In this document: piece by piece, positions 5,670 through 14,173 of the stretch
How positions within the stretch are numbered: the first letter of the stretch is position 1
How the letters are laid out: every line of letters starts with the position of its first letter
From: DAOVVL01 sp965603095
Lineage (GTDB): Bacteria > Pseudomonadota > Alphaproteobacteria > Rhodospirillales > Magnetovibrionaceae
Assembly (NCBI GenBank): GCA_965603095.1
Contig: CBFDBQ010000033.1
Location: forward strand, 1 to 25,116
Reading direction: 5' to 3'
Length of the DNA: 25,116 bases
Notes under the pieces: model-generated
What the model saw: only the letters and a program-made list of their open reading frames with translations
What the model was told of the DNA's origin: nothing
Database searches by the model: none
Position numbers and translations under genes: made by a program

Positions 5670-7243
5670 GTGTCTGAAGCGTCTACCAAAACACACAGCG
5701 TATGGTTGCTGCTGTTTTTCCCTGTGGCGATGGCGGTTGTGGGGTTTGTGTATCTTTCGCACATATCACCAGCATTTGCGGGTGGGCATTTTTATAACCA
5801 CGACCCGGTTTACACTTATTTATTCAATGCCCTTACGTTGCTTGATGGCAACCCGCCTGATCACACTGATCATCCGGGAACACCATTACAAGTTTTGGCA
5901 GCCATTGTCGTATATATACATTGGTTGGTTGTCGGGGCGGGGAGTGATGTTATATGCGCAGTGCTTGAAAATCATGAAACATATATATATTCAGTCTCGG
6001 TTACATTATTAGCAATAAATGTGTTAGCCGATATTTATGTTGGTAAAAAAGTTTTTAATGCTAGCGGTTCCGTTGTTGCGGCAATGCTGTTTCAAAGTAC
6101 ACCACTGGTATTTCGTGCAGTTGCGGTAAGAATTGTATATTTTTCACCAGAAGCATTATTAATAGCTGCGTCGTTGGTGTTGATAGCTCTTTTTGCGCCA
6201 GTTTTTTTGCTAAAAATAATAATAATAATAACGTATCATCTATTGGTGTTGGTATTGTTTGTGGTTTTGGGGTTGCGGTAAAACTAACTTTTCTACCATT
6301 GCTTGGGCTGTTACTTCTTTTGCAATCAAAAAAACACATTGTCATTGGTGCGGTCTTTACCATTATCGGATTTTTATTCTTTACAATACCGGCATGGCCA
6401 TAATTTGGCGAACATATTGACTGGGTTTTAAAACTAATCGTTTCATCAGAAAGATATGGAGCCGGCGAGAAGGTTGGAATTAATCTTTCTTCGCTACCAG
6501 AAAACGCGATATTTCTTTTATGGAAGTATGCATTGTTTTATATGGTTGCCGCTACCTTGGCGGTAGTTTCAGTTAAGTCATTTATTAAAAATAAAAAAAT
6601 TATAAATCCTGATTTTATAATTCCGGGTGTTTTATTTATTATTTCACTTGTTGGAACGGCACTGGTCCTAAAACATTTTAGTCCACGCTACCTGTTGCCG
6701 ACATCATTTATTACTTTTGTTGGGGTTATTTGGATTTTTCGCTCAAACATGATGGATAGCTTAGATGCCGCATTTAAAAATAGATTATTATCATATATTC
6801 TTGGTGCAGCCGTTTTTTTTGCTGTTGCTGTGATGTTTTTTAGTATTGATGTAATTGATAAAGACAGGGACGAGCAGAAAAAAGATATGGCCGCCATTAG
6901 TCTAGAACTGGATAAATTTCCAAATGCTATTTTAATTGGAACTCATATTTGCACGCTACCAGAATGTGGTATGGCACACGGGTTATGGCATACCCCGTCA
7001 ATGAACATGCGACTGCAAAAAATCTTAAAAAACTTTGTCTGGCATAATATCTGGACTAATAAAATTTATGTGGCCGGAAGCGGATGGAAACCATTAAGCG
7101 CGTTAAGCAATTATATTGCTGAGGGCAGGGATGTGTTGCTGCTGTCGCGTGATTACATGTCATTGTGTTCATACAGATTAGAGCCCTTGGTTAAAAACGA
7201 CGGCCAGTCTCTTTACCGTGTGATGGGTTTATCAAAAATATAA
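5670..7243 (+). pseudogene. broken multi-pass membrane glycosyltransferase-like gene
   Basis: The reading frame starts at GTG 5670 (GGAGG about 12 bases upstream) and runs hydrophobic to about 6201. It would continue naturally in the frame starting at 6209 if the seven-T run at 6202-6208 had one more T: the joined product reads ...APVFFAKNNN.... That second frame is open to 7243 except for an in-frame TAA at 6401-6403, after FTIPAWP. An intact gene would encode about 524 residues with many membrane helices. The N-terminal part, with a DPVYTY stretch and a DHPGTPLQ motif after the first helix, recalls GT-C (ArnT/PMT-type) glycosyltransferases that use lipid-linked sugars. Two independent lesions suggest decay, although the homopolymer change alone could be a sequencing error. 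The family call is moderate. Confidence 0.7.
6202..6208 (+). other. seven-T run with likely 1-base deletion (frameshift site)
   Basis: Protein similarity in style and hydrophobicity passes from the frame before this run to the frame after it. Adding one T restores a single frame. A short AAT repeat (6215-6229, six Asn codons with the following AAC) sits just after. Confidence 0.6.
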
Positions 7244-7248
7244 ACAAT

Positions 7249-7285
7249 AAAAAACGGAGCCCTATTACCGGAGCCCCGTTTTCTA
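7249..7285. terminator. terminator between the pseudogene and fccB
   Basis: An imperfect stem with outer arms AAAACGG (7251-7257) and CCGTTTT (7276-7282) and partial internal pairing. The A and T tracts allow use from both convergent sides. Confidence 0.55.
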
Positions 7286-7305
7286 ACTTTAACGATGGAT
7301 AATGT

Positions 7306-8592
7306 TTACCCCCAAATATCATGGGTAATATTCGCGTACCAGCCGTGGGCATAATCTGCCTCGGCTTTGCGGAATTCACCATCCATGTTTGCAGGTGATA
7401 CACCTCCACCAGTTTTTGCATATTTTTCTGGTGTTCCTTTCCACACGGCAGTTACTGAAATGCCATATTCAGGCGTAACCAGTGAATAGCAGGTGTTTGA
7501 GGTAATGGCCGCCTCAACTTCTGATACTCCGGAAAGTAGCTGGACAACAGCCCAGGCACAAACTTTTGCTTCAGAGTTTGCGGCATTACCTGATTTGGGC
7601 ATACCTTTTACCACAGCCGCATCACCAATTACATGAACACCGGGAATGACCGATGATTCAAATGTAATTTGATCAACCGGACACCAGTCACCACCACCGG
7701 TAAGACCCATGACGTGTGCTATCTTGCCGGCTTTTTGGTTGGGTATGAAGTTAAGCACACCTGCTTTATGGGTATCCATTTCTGTTGAAATGGTTCTGGC
7801 AGCGGCATCTACATGGGTAATTGTACCCGCATCCGTTGCTTTAACCCATTCGATGTTGGTGTAATTTTTCTTCCAACCTTCCATGAAGGCACCCTGTTTT
7901 GAGAACTTGTCTTTACGGTCAAGAATCAAAACTTTGGAACGTGGTTTGTGCGTTTTTAGATAATGTGCAACCATCGATGCACGTTCATATGGCCCAGGTG
8001 GGCAACGAAACGGGTTTCCAGGTGGTGCGATAATAACCGTGCCGCCATCGTCCATTGCTTCAAGTTGCTTTTTAAGCATAACTGTTTGGCTTCCGCCTTG
8101 CCATGCGTGCGGCGAAACAAGGCTTGCTGCTTCGTCGTAACCCATGCCCCATTTGAAATCAATGCCAGGCGAAACCACAAGACGGTCATATTCAACCGTT
8201 GCACCGGATGACAGGGAAATGGTTCCGTTGGCCGCATCCAATCCGGTAACCATGTCATGTATAACATGAACGCCGGCTTTTTGTATCCCGCGATATCCGT
8301 GGGTAATGGTTTTTAGGTCAACCAAACCGCCAAGATATGGATTGGAAAAAGGGCAGGTGACATAACTGGTTTTGGGTTCAATAAGTGTAACCCGAAAGTC
8401 AGGCCCAAACTTTTTAACGTAACGCGCTGCGGTTGAACCGCCAAACCCGCCGCCAACAACAACAACCCGTGGCCCGGTACCTGATGGGCCCATGGCGCAA
8501 CCGCTAATGGCAAATGCAGAAACAGCACCGGTGGCGCCTGCCAATTTTAGGAAATCACGGCGTGAAGTTTTATTATATTTTGTATTAGACAT
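7306..8592 (-). CDS. fccB: flavocytochrome c sulfide dehydrogenase, flavoprotein subunit (FccB/SoxF)
   Basis: Encodes 428 residues. Oxidises sulfide in the periplasm and passes electrons through FAD to the FccA haem. A twin-arginine signal (SRRDFLKLAG, 10-19) implies export after FAD loading. The dinucleotide-binding fold VVVVGGGFGG is at about 43-52. Cys80 (YVTCPFSNPYLGG) corresponds to the covalent 8-alpha-S-cysteinyl FAD site. Cys197 (NPFRCPPGPYE) and Cys368 (SNTCYSL) correspond to the redox-active disulfide at the sulfide site. IPGVHVIGDA is the second FAD motif. All key residues are present, which distinguishes it from generic NADH dehydrogenase or SQR. GGGGAGG precedes the ATG, and it sits 14 bases after fccA in one operon. 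Confidence 0.95.
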   Translation of the reverse strand: MSNTKYNKTSRRDFLKLAGATGAVSAFAISGCAMGPSGTGPRVVVVGGGFGGSTAARYVKKFGPDFRVTLIEPKTSYVTCPFSNPYLGGLVDLKTITHGYRGIQKAGVHVIHDMVTGLDAANGTISLSSGATVEYDRLVVSPGIDFKWGMGYDEAASLVSPHAWQGGSQTVMLKKQLEAMDDGGTVIIAPPGNPFRCPPGPYERASMVAHYLKTHKPRSKVLILDRKDKFSKQGAFMEGWKKNYTNIEWVKATDAGTITHVDAAARTISTEMDTHKAGVLNFIPNQKAGKIAHVMGLTGGGDWCPVDQITFESSVIPGVHVIGDAAVVKGMPKSGNAANSEAKVCAWAVVQLLSGVSEVEAAITSNTCYSLVTPEYGISVTAVWKGTPEKYAKTGGGVSPANMDGEFRKAEADYAHGWYANITHDIWG

Positions 8593-8606
8593 TTTTCATC
8601 CTCCCC

Positions 8607-8930
8607 TTAATTTCCAGTAATCTCGTTGGCGATGGCTTCGATCTGGGCGTCGGTATATCCCGGTGCGATGCGCGTCATTATCGTGCCTTTACGAGTTCCC
8701 GCTTTGAACTCCATCAAGGCATTTACCATTTGGAATTTATTTAGACCATCAATAGGTGGTATGTGCCCATTGCTATCGCCACCTTGTCCGTGGCAAACAA
8801 CGCAGTTTGAAACCAGCAATTCAGAATTTAAATTTCCGGTGCTTGGTGTGGCTACGCCACCACCTGCCAGCGCAGGTGTTGTAAATAAAACCGCAACACC
8901 CAATGCAGTAGTTAGAAGGGCTTTTTTCAT
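8607..8930 (-). CDS. fccA: flavocytochrome c sulfide dehydrogenase, monohaem cytochrome subunit (FccA)
   Basis: Encodes 107 residues. The Sec signal peptide 1-22 ends ALA. One haem c site, CVVCH, is at 43-47, and the likely axial Met is in GTIMTRIAPGYTD. The IPPIDGLNKFQMVNALMEFKAGTR stretch is typical of the FccA/SoxE cytochromes that pair with FccB. It is the small single-haem form, not the roughly 21 kDa dihaem form of Allochromatium. It would accept electrons from FccB FAD and pass them to a soluble cytochrome. GGGGAG lies about 9 bases before the ATG. It is first in the fccA-fccB operon. Confidence 0.93.
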   Translation of the reverse strand: MKKALLTTALGVAVLFTTPALAGGGVATPSTGNLNSELLVSNCVVCHGQGGDSNGHIPPIDGLNKFQMVNALMEFKAGTRKGTIMTRIAPGYTDAQIEAIANEITGN

Positions 8931-8989
8931 TTTTTAAACTCCCCTTTTTTAAGGTCCCCTGATTATGGCGCTACAAATTAGCTTCGCCT

Positions 8990-9026
8990 TGTGTATATTC
9001 ATTAACACACAAAAAATTGTGTACAA
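8990..9026. promoter_or_regulatory. palindromic operator candidates in the fcc/regulator intergenic region
   Basis: The 290-base gap between fccA and the divergent regulator contains an imperfect 20-base palindrome (half-sites TGTGT at 8990-8994 and ACACA at 9005-9009, spaced 10) and, 8 bases later, the short palindrome TTGT-GT-ACAA (9017-9026). Both would lie in the leader or promoter of fccAB. The binding protein is unknown. I see nothing else in the rest of the gap (9030-9200). Confidence 0.35.
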
Positions 9027-9220
9027 ATTACATAATTTTATGGTTTTAAATATCAACTGACACAAGGATTTTTTATTAGAAACCAATAACATACGTTCGT
9101 TGTGTGAATTACCTAAATAGCCAGCAACCAAAATGATGCTTTGCTTTTAATATTGGAAACTGATAAATCAATTCCTACCCATTCGGGGGTGCAATAATCA
9201 AAAGCTAACGAGGGACTTAC

Positions 9221-9856
9221 TTGAATACCGAATCCAGCCAACCTAGGGCAACCGTAGATATTGTGGTGGCCGATAAGTCGCCATTGATACTTTCCGGGCT
9301 TGTCCAATTGTTCGATCAGGATGAGCGTTTTCATCTTGTGGCTACCGCTGCCGACGGCGAACGGTTCCTTGAGGCGGTGGAGAGGCTTAGTTTTGATATT
9401 GGAATAATTGGTTGGAATATGCCTTACCTTTCGGGTCAGGGTGTTCTACAGGCATTGCAAAAATCAGAAAAAAACCCTCGTGTTATTATATTTACCGGTA
9501 ATGGATCTCCGGATATTCCACGCCAGGTAATGCGCTTTGGTGGTGCGGGTTTTTGCCCAAAAACAGACCATCCAAGCGTGCTTTTGGAAACGGTTCTAGC
9601 CGTTGCAGAGGGGAGAATGGTTTTCCCATTTATGGATATGAGCAGGCCAAGCAATGATCCATTTTCAGGGCTTACGTCGCGCGAGCAGGAATTGCTGGCA
9701 TCGCTTTCCTTAGGTAGAACAAATCAACAGATAGCAGGCGATCTATCCATTTCGCTCAATACGGTGAAATTTCACCTCAAAAACCTTTATGGCAAGCTTG
9801 ATGTTAAAAACCGGGCACAAGCGGTTGCTTGCTACCTTAATACTAGTGGGTTTTAG
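9221..9856 (+). CDS. LuxR/NarL-type regulator with degenerate receiver domain
   Basis: Encodes 211 residues from a TTG start with GAGGGA about 6 bases upstream. Residues 12-128 form a CheY-like receiver and 148-207 a LuxR-type helix-turn-helix (LTSREQELLASLSLGRTNQQIA, then NTVKFHLKNLYGKL). In the receiver the phospho-acceptor position in DIGIIGWNMP is Gly64 instead of Asp, and the N-terminal acidic pair is reduced to a single Asp18 (VADKSP). The Thr (FTGNG) and Lys (FCPKTD) of the switch are kept. It is therefore unlikely to be controlled by ordinary Asp phosphorylation. It is divergent from fccAB, so regulation of sulfide oxidation is a natural guess. No partner histidine kinase gene is nearby. 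Confidence 0.88.
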   Translation: MNTESSQPRATVDIVVADKSPLILSGLVQLFDQDERFHLVATAADGERFLEAVERLSFDIGIIGWNMPYLSGQGVLQALQKSEKNPRVIIFTGNGSPDIPRQVMRFGGAGFCPKTDHPSVLLETVLAVAEGRMVFPFMDMSRPSNDPFSGLTSREQELLASLSLGRTNQQIAGDLSISLNTVKFHLKNLYGKLDVKNRAQAVACYLNTSGF

Positions 9857-9902
9857 CAAAATCATTATAAATCAGCTTGTTAGGTATTGTTGTTAAAGCA
9901 CT

Positions 9903-9930
9903 TTTTACCCATCATAAGGTGTGGGTAAAA
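9903..9930. repeat. perfect inverted repeat after the regulator gene
   Basis: Arms TTTTACCCA (9903-9911) and TGGGTAAAA (9922-9930), 9 bases each with a 10-base loop. No T run follows on the plus strand, so it is a weak terminator at best. It could be an operator or an RNA hairpin. Confidence 0.5.
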
Positions 9931-9994
9931 TCCCACCCAAAAGAAATAATAATAACCCCCTTGAGGGTGTTTCGCCTTGCCCATGCGTTGGGGT

Positions 9995-10038
9995 TTATTA
10001 CTGCTGAAAACCTACCCAGAGTTTGTTGTGTCTATAAT
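9995..10038 (+). promoter_or_regulatory. promoter of the PRK-cbbT-cbbA operon with candidate CbbR site
   Basis: A consensus -10 TATAAT (10033-10038) lies 45 bases before the PRK start. The matching -35 position (10010-10015, ACCTAC) is poor, as expected for an activator-dependent promoter. Just upstream, TTA-N7-TGA (9995-10007) fits the TNA-N7-TNA core reported for CbbR sites. The core is short and could be chance. Confidence 0.45.
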
Positions 10039-10082
10039 GCTCGGTGATGGTCGGGTAGGCCAAAGGGGAAGCAAAAAATAAA

Positions 10083-11024
10083 ATGCCGTTTAAGCGCATA
10101 AAGCGTCCGGTTATATTGGGAGTTGTCGGCGATTCAGCGTCCGGCAAAAGCACCATTGCTGACGGAATCTCAGCAATCCTCGGCCCGGAAAAAGTAGTTT
10201 GCATTTGCACCGATGACTATCACCGCATTGACCGCGTAGAACGTGCCAAGCGCGGAATTACCGCACTTAACCCCGAAGCAAATCACATTGATATTCTTGA
10301 GCAACACGTCGGTCTTTTGCGCGAAGGCCAGCCAATTTTAAAACCATTTTATGACCACGCTTCCGGCACTTTTGGGCCATGCCAGCATGTGGAGCCGCGT
10401 GAATATGTAATTCTCGAAGGGCTTATGGGCTACGCAACCAGATCAATGCGCGATTGCTATGATGTTAAGTTGTTTTTGGAACCGGAAGAAGGCTTGCGCA
10501 CAAAATGGAAAATCCAACGCGACACCAAGGTAAGAAATTATTCCGAAGAAAGAGTGATGGAAGTATTGGCCAAGCGGAGAGAAGACAGCGAAACATTTAT
10601 TCAGCCACAACGAAGATATGCTGATATGGTGGTTTCTTTTTATCCGCCCGGTGCTAATAATACGGAAACTGGCGCGCACCTTAATGTTCGTCACACCCTA
10701 AGACCGACTTTGCCACACCCGGACCTTTCTCCGGTGCTTGAAGCTGGCGCTGCAAAAAAAGGGTTTCGTCTGGAACTTGCCCGTGACGAAGACGGAAAAC
10801 CTGTAGATGTGCTGGACATTGCCGGCGATATCTCCGACAAAAGGGCAAGCTCGGTAGAGGATTTATTATGGAATTTGATTCCAGAGGCACAACACCTTCG
10901 GGATAATGTTGGTAGCTTTCGCGATGCAGATAATCATTTGTCACTGAGCCATCCCTTGGCTCTTTCCGAACTATTAATTACCTATCACATGGTCAAGGCA
11001 GCACTTGGCCAACATGCAATTTAA
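10083..11024 (+). CDS. phosphoribulokinase, class II (cyanobacterial/plant type)
   Basis: Encodes 313 residues, ATG start, AGGGGAA upstream. Walker A GDSASGKST is at 16-24. CTDDYHRIDR (42-51) carries the conserved Asp-Asp-Tyr-His. LNPEANHIDIL, KPFYDHASGTF and YVILEGLMGY (Walker B-like) follow the class II pattern, unlike the class I enzyme at 3973. In chloroplast PRK two cysteines form a regulatory disulfide. Here the P-loop cysteine is absent, while a Cys sits at the position before TDDYH (Cys42), so classic thioredoxin/CP12 switching by that pair is unlikely. It leads an operon with transketolase (24-base gap) and aldolase. It makes RuBP for the downstream form II RuBisCO. PRK/uridine-kinase-like paralogues exist, but the cbb context favours a true PRK. 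Confidence 0.88.
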   Translation: MPFKRIKRPVILGVVGDSASGKSTIADGISAILGPEKVVCICTDDYHRIDRVERAKRGITALNPEANHIDILEQHVGLLREGQPILKPFYDHASGTFGPCQHVEPREYVILEGLMGYATRSMRDCYDVKLFLEPEEGLRTKWKIQRDTKVRNYSEERVMEVLAKRREDSETFIQPQRRYADMVVSFYPPGANNTETGAHLNVRHTLRPTLPHPDLSPVLEAGAAKKGFRLELARDEDGKPVDVLDIAGDISDKRASSVEDLLWNLIPEAQHLRDNVGSFRDADNHLSLSHPLALSELLITYHMVKAALGQHAI

Positions 11025-11048
11025 AATTTTCATTCAGGGAGAATATTA

Positions 11049-13028
11049 ATGACCGCAACACATAACGAAATGGCCAACGCTATCCGCTTTCTTTCGGTTG
11101 ATGCAGTACAAGCCGCCAAATCCGGACACCCCGGCATGCCAATGGGTATGGCTGATGTGGCCACGGTACTTTTTACCAAGTTCATGAAGTTTGACCCAAA
11201 AGATACCAAATGGGCAGACCGTGATCGTTTTGTGCTTTCTGCCGGTCACGGCTCAATGCTGATGTATTCTTTGCTTTATCTTTCAGGCGTTGATGACATT
11301 ACCATGGATGATATTCGCAATTTCCGCCAAATGGGTTCTAAAACCGCTGGCCATCCTGAATATGGCCACATCGATGGAATTGAAACTACCACCGGCCCAT
11401 TGGGCCAAGGCATAACAACGGCCGTGGGTATGGCGCTAGCAGAAAAAATGCAGTCGACCCGTTATGGCGACGATATTTCCAATCATTACACATATACCAT
11501 TGCCGGTGACGGTTGCCTGATGGAAGGTATCTCACAAGAAGCCATTTCAATGGCCGGACACCTAAAGCTGAACAAATTAATTGTAATGTGGGATGACAAC
11601 GAAATTTGTATCGATGGCAATACCAACCTTACATTAATAGACGATCAATGTGCGCGTTTTGAAGCAAGCGGCTGGGATACGCAGACCATTGATGGTCATG
11701 ACCCGGCGGCCATCGAAGCGGCATTAGAAAAAGCGCGCAAGTCTGGCAAGCCATCAATGATTGCATGCAAAACAACCATCGGTTACGGCGCACCGACCAA
11801 GGCAGGCACCCACGATACTCACGGCGCACCATTAGGCGACGAAGAAATCAAAGGTATGCGCGAAGGTCTCGGTTGGCATTCAGCACCGTTTGAAGTTCCT
11901 GAAAATGTTTTGGGTGCATGGCGCGCGGCAATGTCAGAAAATTCTACCGAACGCGAAGCATGGCAGGGGCGCTTGAACGCACTTGATGCCACCACCAAGG
12001 CAGAGTTCACCCGCACCGATGCTGGCGATTTGCCCGCAGGTTGGGAAGCAAAATTAAATGCGTTTAAGAAAACCATGGCAGCAGAGGCCCCTAAGTTGGC
12101 AACTCGTCAGGCATCGGGCAAAGTTTTGGAAGTTTTAACCGAAGCAATTCCTGAAATGATTGGCGGCTCGGCTGATTTGACTGGTTCGGTTAATACCAAA
12201 ACCTCATCAACCCCATCTATTTTAAATACAGATTTCAGCGGGCGTTACATTCATTACGGTGTTCGCGAGCACGCCATGAGTGCCGTTATGAATGGCCTTT
12301 CATTACATGGTGGGTTTATTCCTTATGCTGGAACATTTGCTATGTTTGCAAACTACATGATGGGCGGCATTCGCCTTTCGGCACTAATGGGAAAACGCGT
12401 GATTTATGTTTTGACCCATGATTCAATTGGTCTGGGCGAAGATGGCCCAACCCATCAACCGGTGGAAACGTTGGCCATGTTGCGTTCCATGCCAAATTTC
12501 AACACCATGCGTCCTTGTGACGTGGTTGAAACTGCCGAATGTTGGGAAATTGCATTGAAATCTAGCAAAACCCCAACTGGCATGATTCTTACCCGTCAGG
12601 GCTTGGTTCATCAACGTACCAGCCATTCGGACGAAAACCTTTCAGCCAAAGGCGCATATGTATTGCATGACGCCGAGGGTGGCGAGCGCAAGGTAACAAT
12701 TTTGGCTACCGGTTCCGAGGTTGAAATCGCGGCCGCGGCACGCGATATGTTACAGGCAGACGGTATTCCAACTGCTGTTGTTTCAATGCCGTGCTGGGAA
12801 TTGTTTGATGCACAGGATGCTGGCTATCGCGCCTCTGTTTTGGGCGAAGGCACGGTTAAGGTCGGAGTTGAAGCCGCCATGCGCTTTGGTTGGGATAAAT
12901 ATGTTGGTCCCGAAGGTGGATTTGTTGGTATGAATTCTTTCGGCGCATCTGCACCGGCAACAGAACTTTATAAACATTTCGGCATTACCGCCGAAAACGT
13001 AGTTGCCGAAGCGAAAGCCCGGCTTTAA
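11049..13028 (+). CDS. cbbT: transketolase (CbbT/TktA)
   Basis: Encodes 659 residues, normal for transketolase. It uses thiamine diphosphate to move two-carbon units in the regenerative phase of the Calvin cycle and in the pentose phosphate pathway. Visible features are AKSGHPGMPMG (His27), GPLGQG (about 116-121), GDGCLMEG (GDG at 153-155, start of the ThDP motif), HDTHGAP, the pyrimidine-domain GVREHAM with its catalytic Glu, HDSIGLGEDGPTHQP, and the C-terminal GSEVEIA domain. CAGGGA precedes the ATG. It lies 24 bases after class II PRK and 49 bases before aldolase, so one operon is likely. The symbol reflects the cbb context; it may also be the cell's general transketolase. Confidence 0.96.
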   Translation: MTATHNEMANAIRFLSVDAVQAAKSGHPGMPMGMADVATVLFTKFMKFDPKDTKWADRDRFVLSAGHGSMLMYSLLYLSGVDDITMDDIRNFRQMGSKTAGHPEYGHIDGIETTTGPLGQGITTAVGMALAEKMQSTRYGDDISNHYTYTIAGDGCLMEGISQEAISMAGHLKLNKLIVMWDDNEICIDGNTNLTLIDDQCARFEASGWDTQTIDGHDPAAIEAALEKARKSGKPSMIACKTTIGYGAPTKAGTHDTHGAPLGDEEIKGMREGLGWHSAPFEVPENVLGAWRAAMSENSTEREAWQGRLNALDATTKAEFTRTDAGDLPAGWEAKLNAFKKTMAAEAPKLATRQASGKVLEVLTEAIPEMIGGSADLTGSVNTKTSSTPSILNTDFSGRYIHYGVREHAMSAVMNGLSLHGGFIPYAGTFAMFANYMMGGIRLSALMGKRVIYVLTHDSIGLGEDGPTHQPVETLAMLRSMPNFNTMRPCDVVETAECWEIALKSSKTPTGMILTRQGLVHQRTSHSDENLSAKGAYVLHDAEGGERKVTILATGSEVEIAAAARDMLQADGIPTAVVSMPCWELFDAQDAGYRASVLGEGTVKVGVEAAMRFGWDKYVGPEGGFVGMNSFGASAPATELYKHFGITAENVVAEAKARL

Positions 13029-13077
13029 TTGAAAAAACTTTTAATTTCTATTTAGTTTCCAAGGGAGGAAAAAAACA

Positions 13078-14142
13078 ATGGCTCTCGTTTCAATGCGTCA
13101 GCTTCTAGATCATGCGGCAGAAAATAGTTATGGCCTGCCAGCATTTAACGTCAACAACATGGAGCAGGTTCAGGCTATCATGCAAGCCGCCGATGCGGTT
13201 GACAGCCCGGTTATCCTGCAAGGTTCTGCCGGCGCCCGTGGTTATGCCGGTGAAGCATTTTTGCGGCACCTTATTTTGGCGGCTATTGAAAGCTATCCGC
13301 ATATTCCAGTTTGCATGCACCAAGATCACGGCGCATCGCCAGATGTATGTCAGCGTTCAATTCAGTCTGGCTTTTCTTCCGTGATGATGGATGGCTCGCT
13401 CGAAGCAGACGGCAAAACACCTTCATCATACGAATATAACGTCGACACTACCCGCAAGGTTGTGGACATGGCACATGCCTGTGGCGTTTCGGTTGAAGGC
13501 GAACTTGGTTGCTTAGGTTCACTTGAAACCGGTGAAGCTGGCGAAGAGGACGGCCAAGGTGCCGAAGGCAAGCTTGAAATGGATCAGATGTTAACCGATC
13601 CAGATGAAGCCGCCGACTTTGTTAAGAAAACAAACGTGGATGCGTTGGCTATTGCCATTGGTACCAGCCATGGTGCCTACAAGTTTACCCAAGAACCAAC
13701 GGGCAAGGTTTTGCGTATTGACCGGGTAAAAGAAATTCACGAACGCATTCCATCTGTTCATCTTGTTATGCATGGTTCCAGCTCAGTTCCACAGGACTGG
13801 CTGAAAATCATCAATGATTTTGGTGGTGACATGGCACAGACCTATGGCGTACCTACCGAAGAAACCGTTGAAGGAATTAAATCGGGCGTGCGCAAGGTAA
13901 ATATCGATACCGATTTGCGTATGGCATCAACCGGTTCAATCCGTCGCCATTTGCAAGAAAACCCATCTAATTTTGATCCACGTAAATTTCTCAAAGAAGC
14001 CACCAATGGCATGATGGAAATTTGCAAAAATCGTTATGAAGCGTTTGGTTCTGCCGGACACGCATCTAAAATAACAGCTACTTCGCTTGAAGTAATGTTT
14101 GCTAAATATGCGGCTGGTGAACTTGACGCTAAAGTAAAGTAA
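13078..14142 (+). CDS. cbbA: class II fructose-bisphosphate aldolase (CbbA)
   Basis: Encodes 354 residues with GGGAGG before the ATG. A zinc-dependent aldolase that joins DHAP with glyceraldehyde-3-phosphate or erythrose-4-phosphate in the Calvin cycle. Signatures are LPAFNVNNMEQ, MHQDHG (catalytic Asp83 and zinc ligand His84), VSVEGELG, GTSHGAYK (zinc His), VMHGSSS (zinc His and phosphate loop) and KVNIDTDLR. The length and the long EAGEEDGQGAEGKLE loop fit the CbbA/Fba form found in cbb operons of proteobacteria. It is last in the PRK-cbbT-cbbA operon and is followed by a strong terminator. Confidence 0.97.
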   Translation: MALVSMRQLLDHAAENSYGLPAFNVNNMEQVQAIMQAADAVDSPVILQGSAGARGYAGEAFLRHLILAAIESYPHIPVCMHQDHGASPDVCQRSIQSGFSSVMMDGSLEADGKTPSSYEYNVDTTRKVVDMAHACGVSVEGELGCLGSLETGEAGEEDGQGAEGKLEMDQMLTDPDEAADFVKKTNVDALAIAIGTSHGAYKFTQEPTGKVLRIDRVKEIHERIPSVHLVMHGSSSVPQDWLKIINDFGGDMAQTYGVPTEETVEGIKSGVRKVNIDTDLRMASTGSIRRHLQENPSNFDPRKFLKEATNGMMEICKNRYEAFGSAGHASKITATSLEVMFAKYAAGELDAKVK

Positions 14143-14173
14143 GTAAGTTCCCCAGTTAGGGGCTTATAGAATG

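Noticed and set aside
6212..6232. AAT repeat as a phase-variation switch
   Set aside because: A trinucleotide repeat cannot shift the frame; the frameshift maps to the T run before it, and a separate stop codon at 6401 makes reversible switching unlikely.
9903..9930. Inverted repeat as the terminator of the LuxR-type gene
   Set aside because: It has good pairing but no T run on the plus strand, so it is listed only as a repeat.
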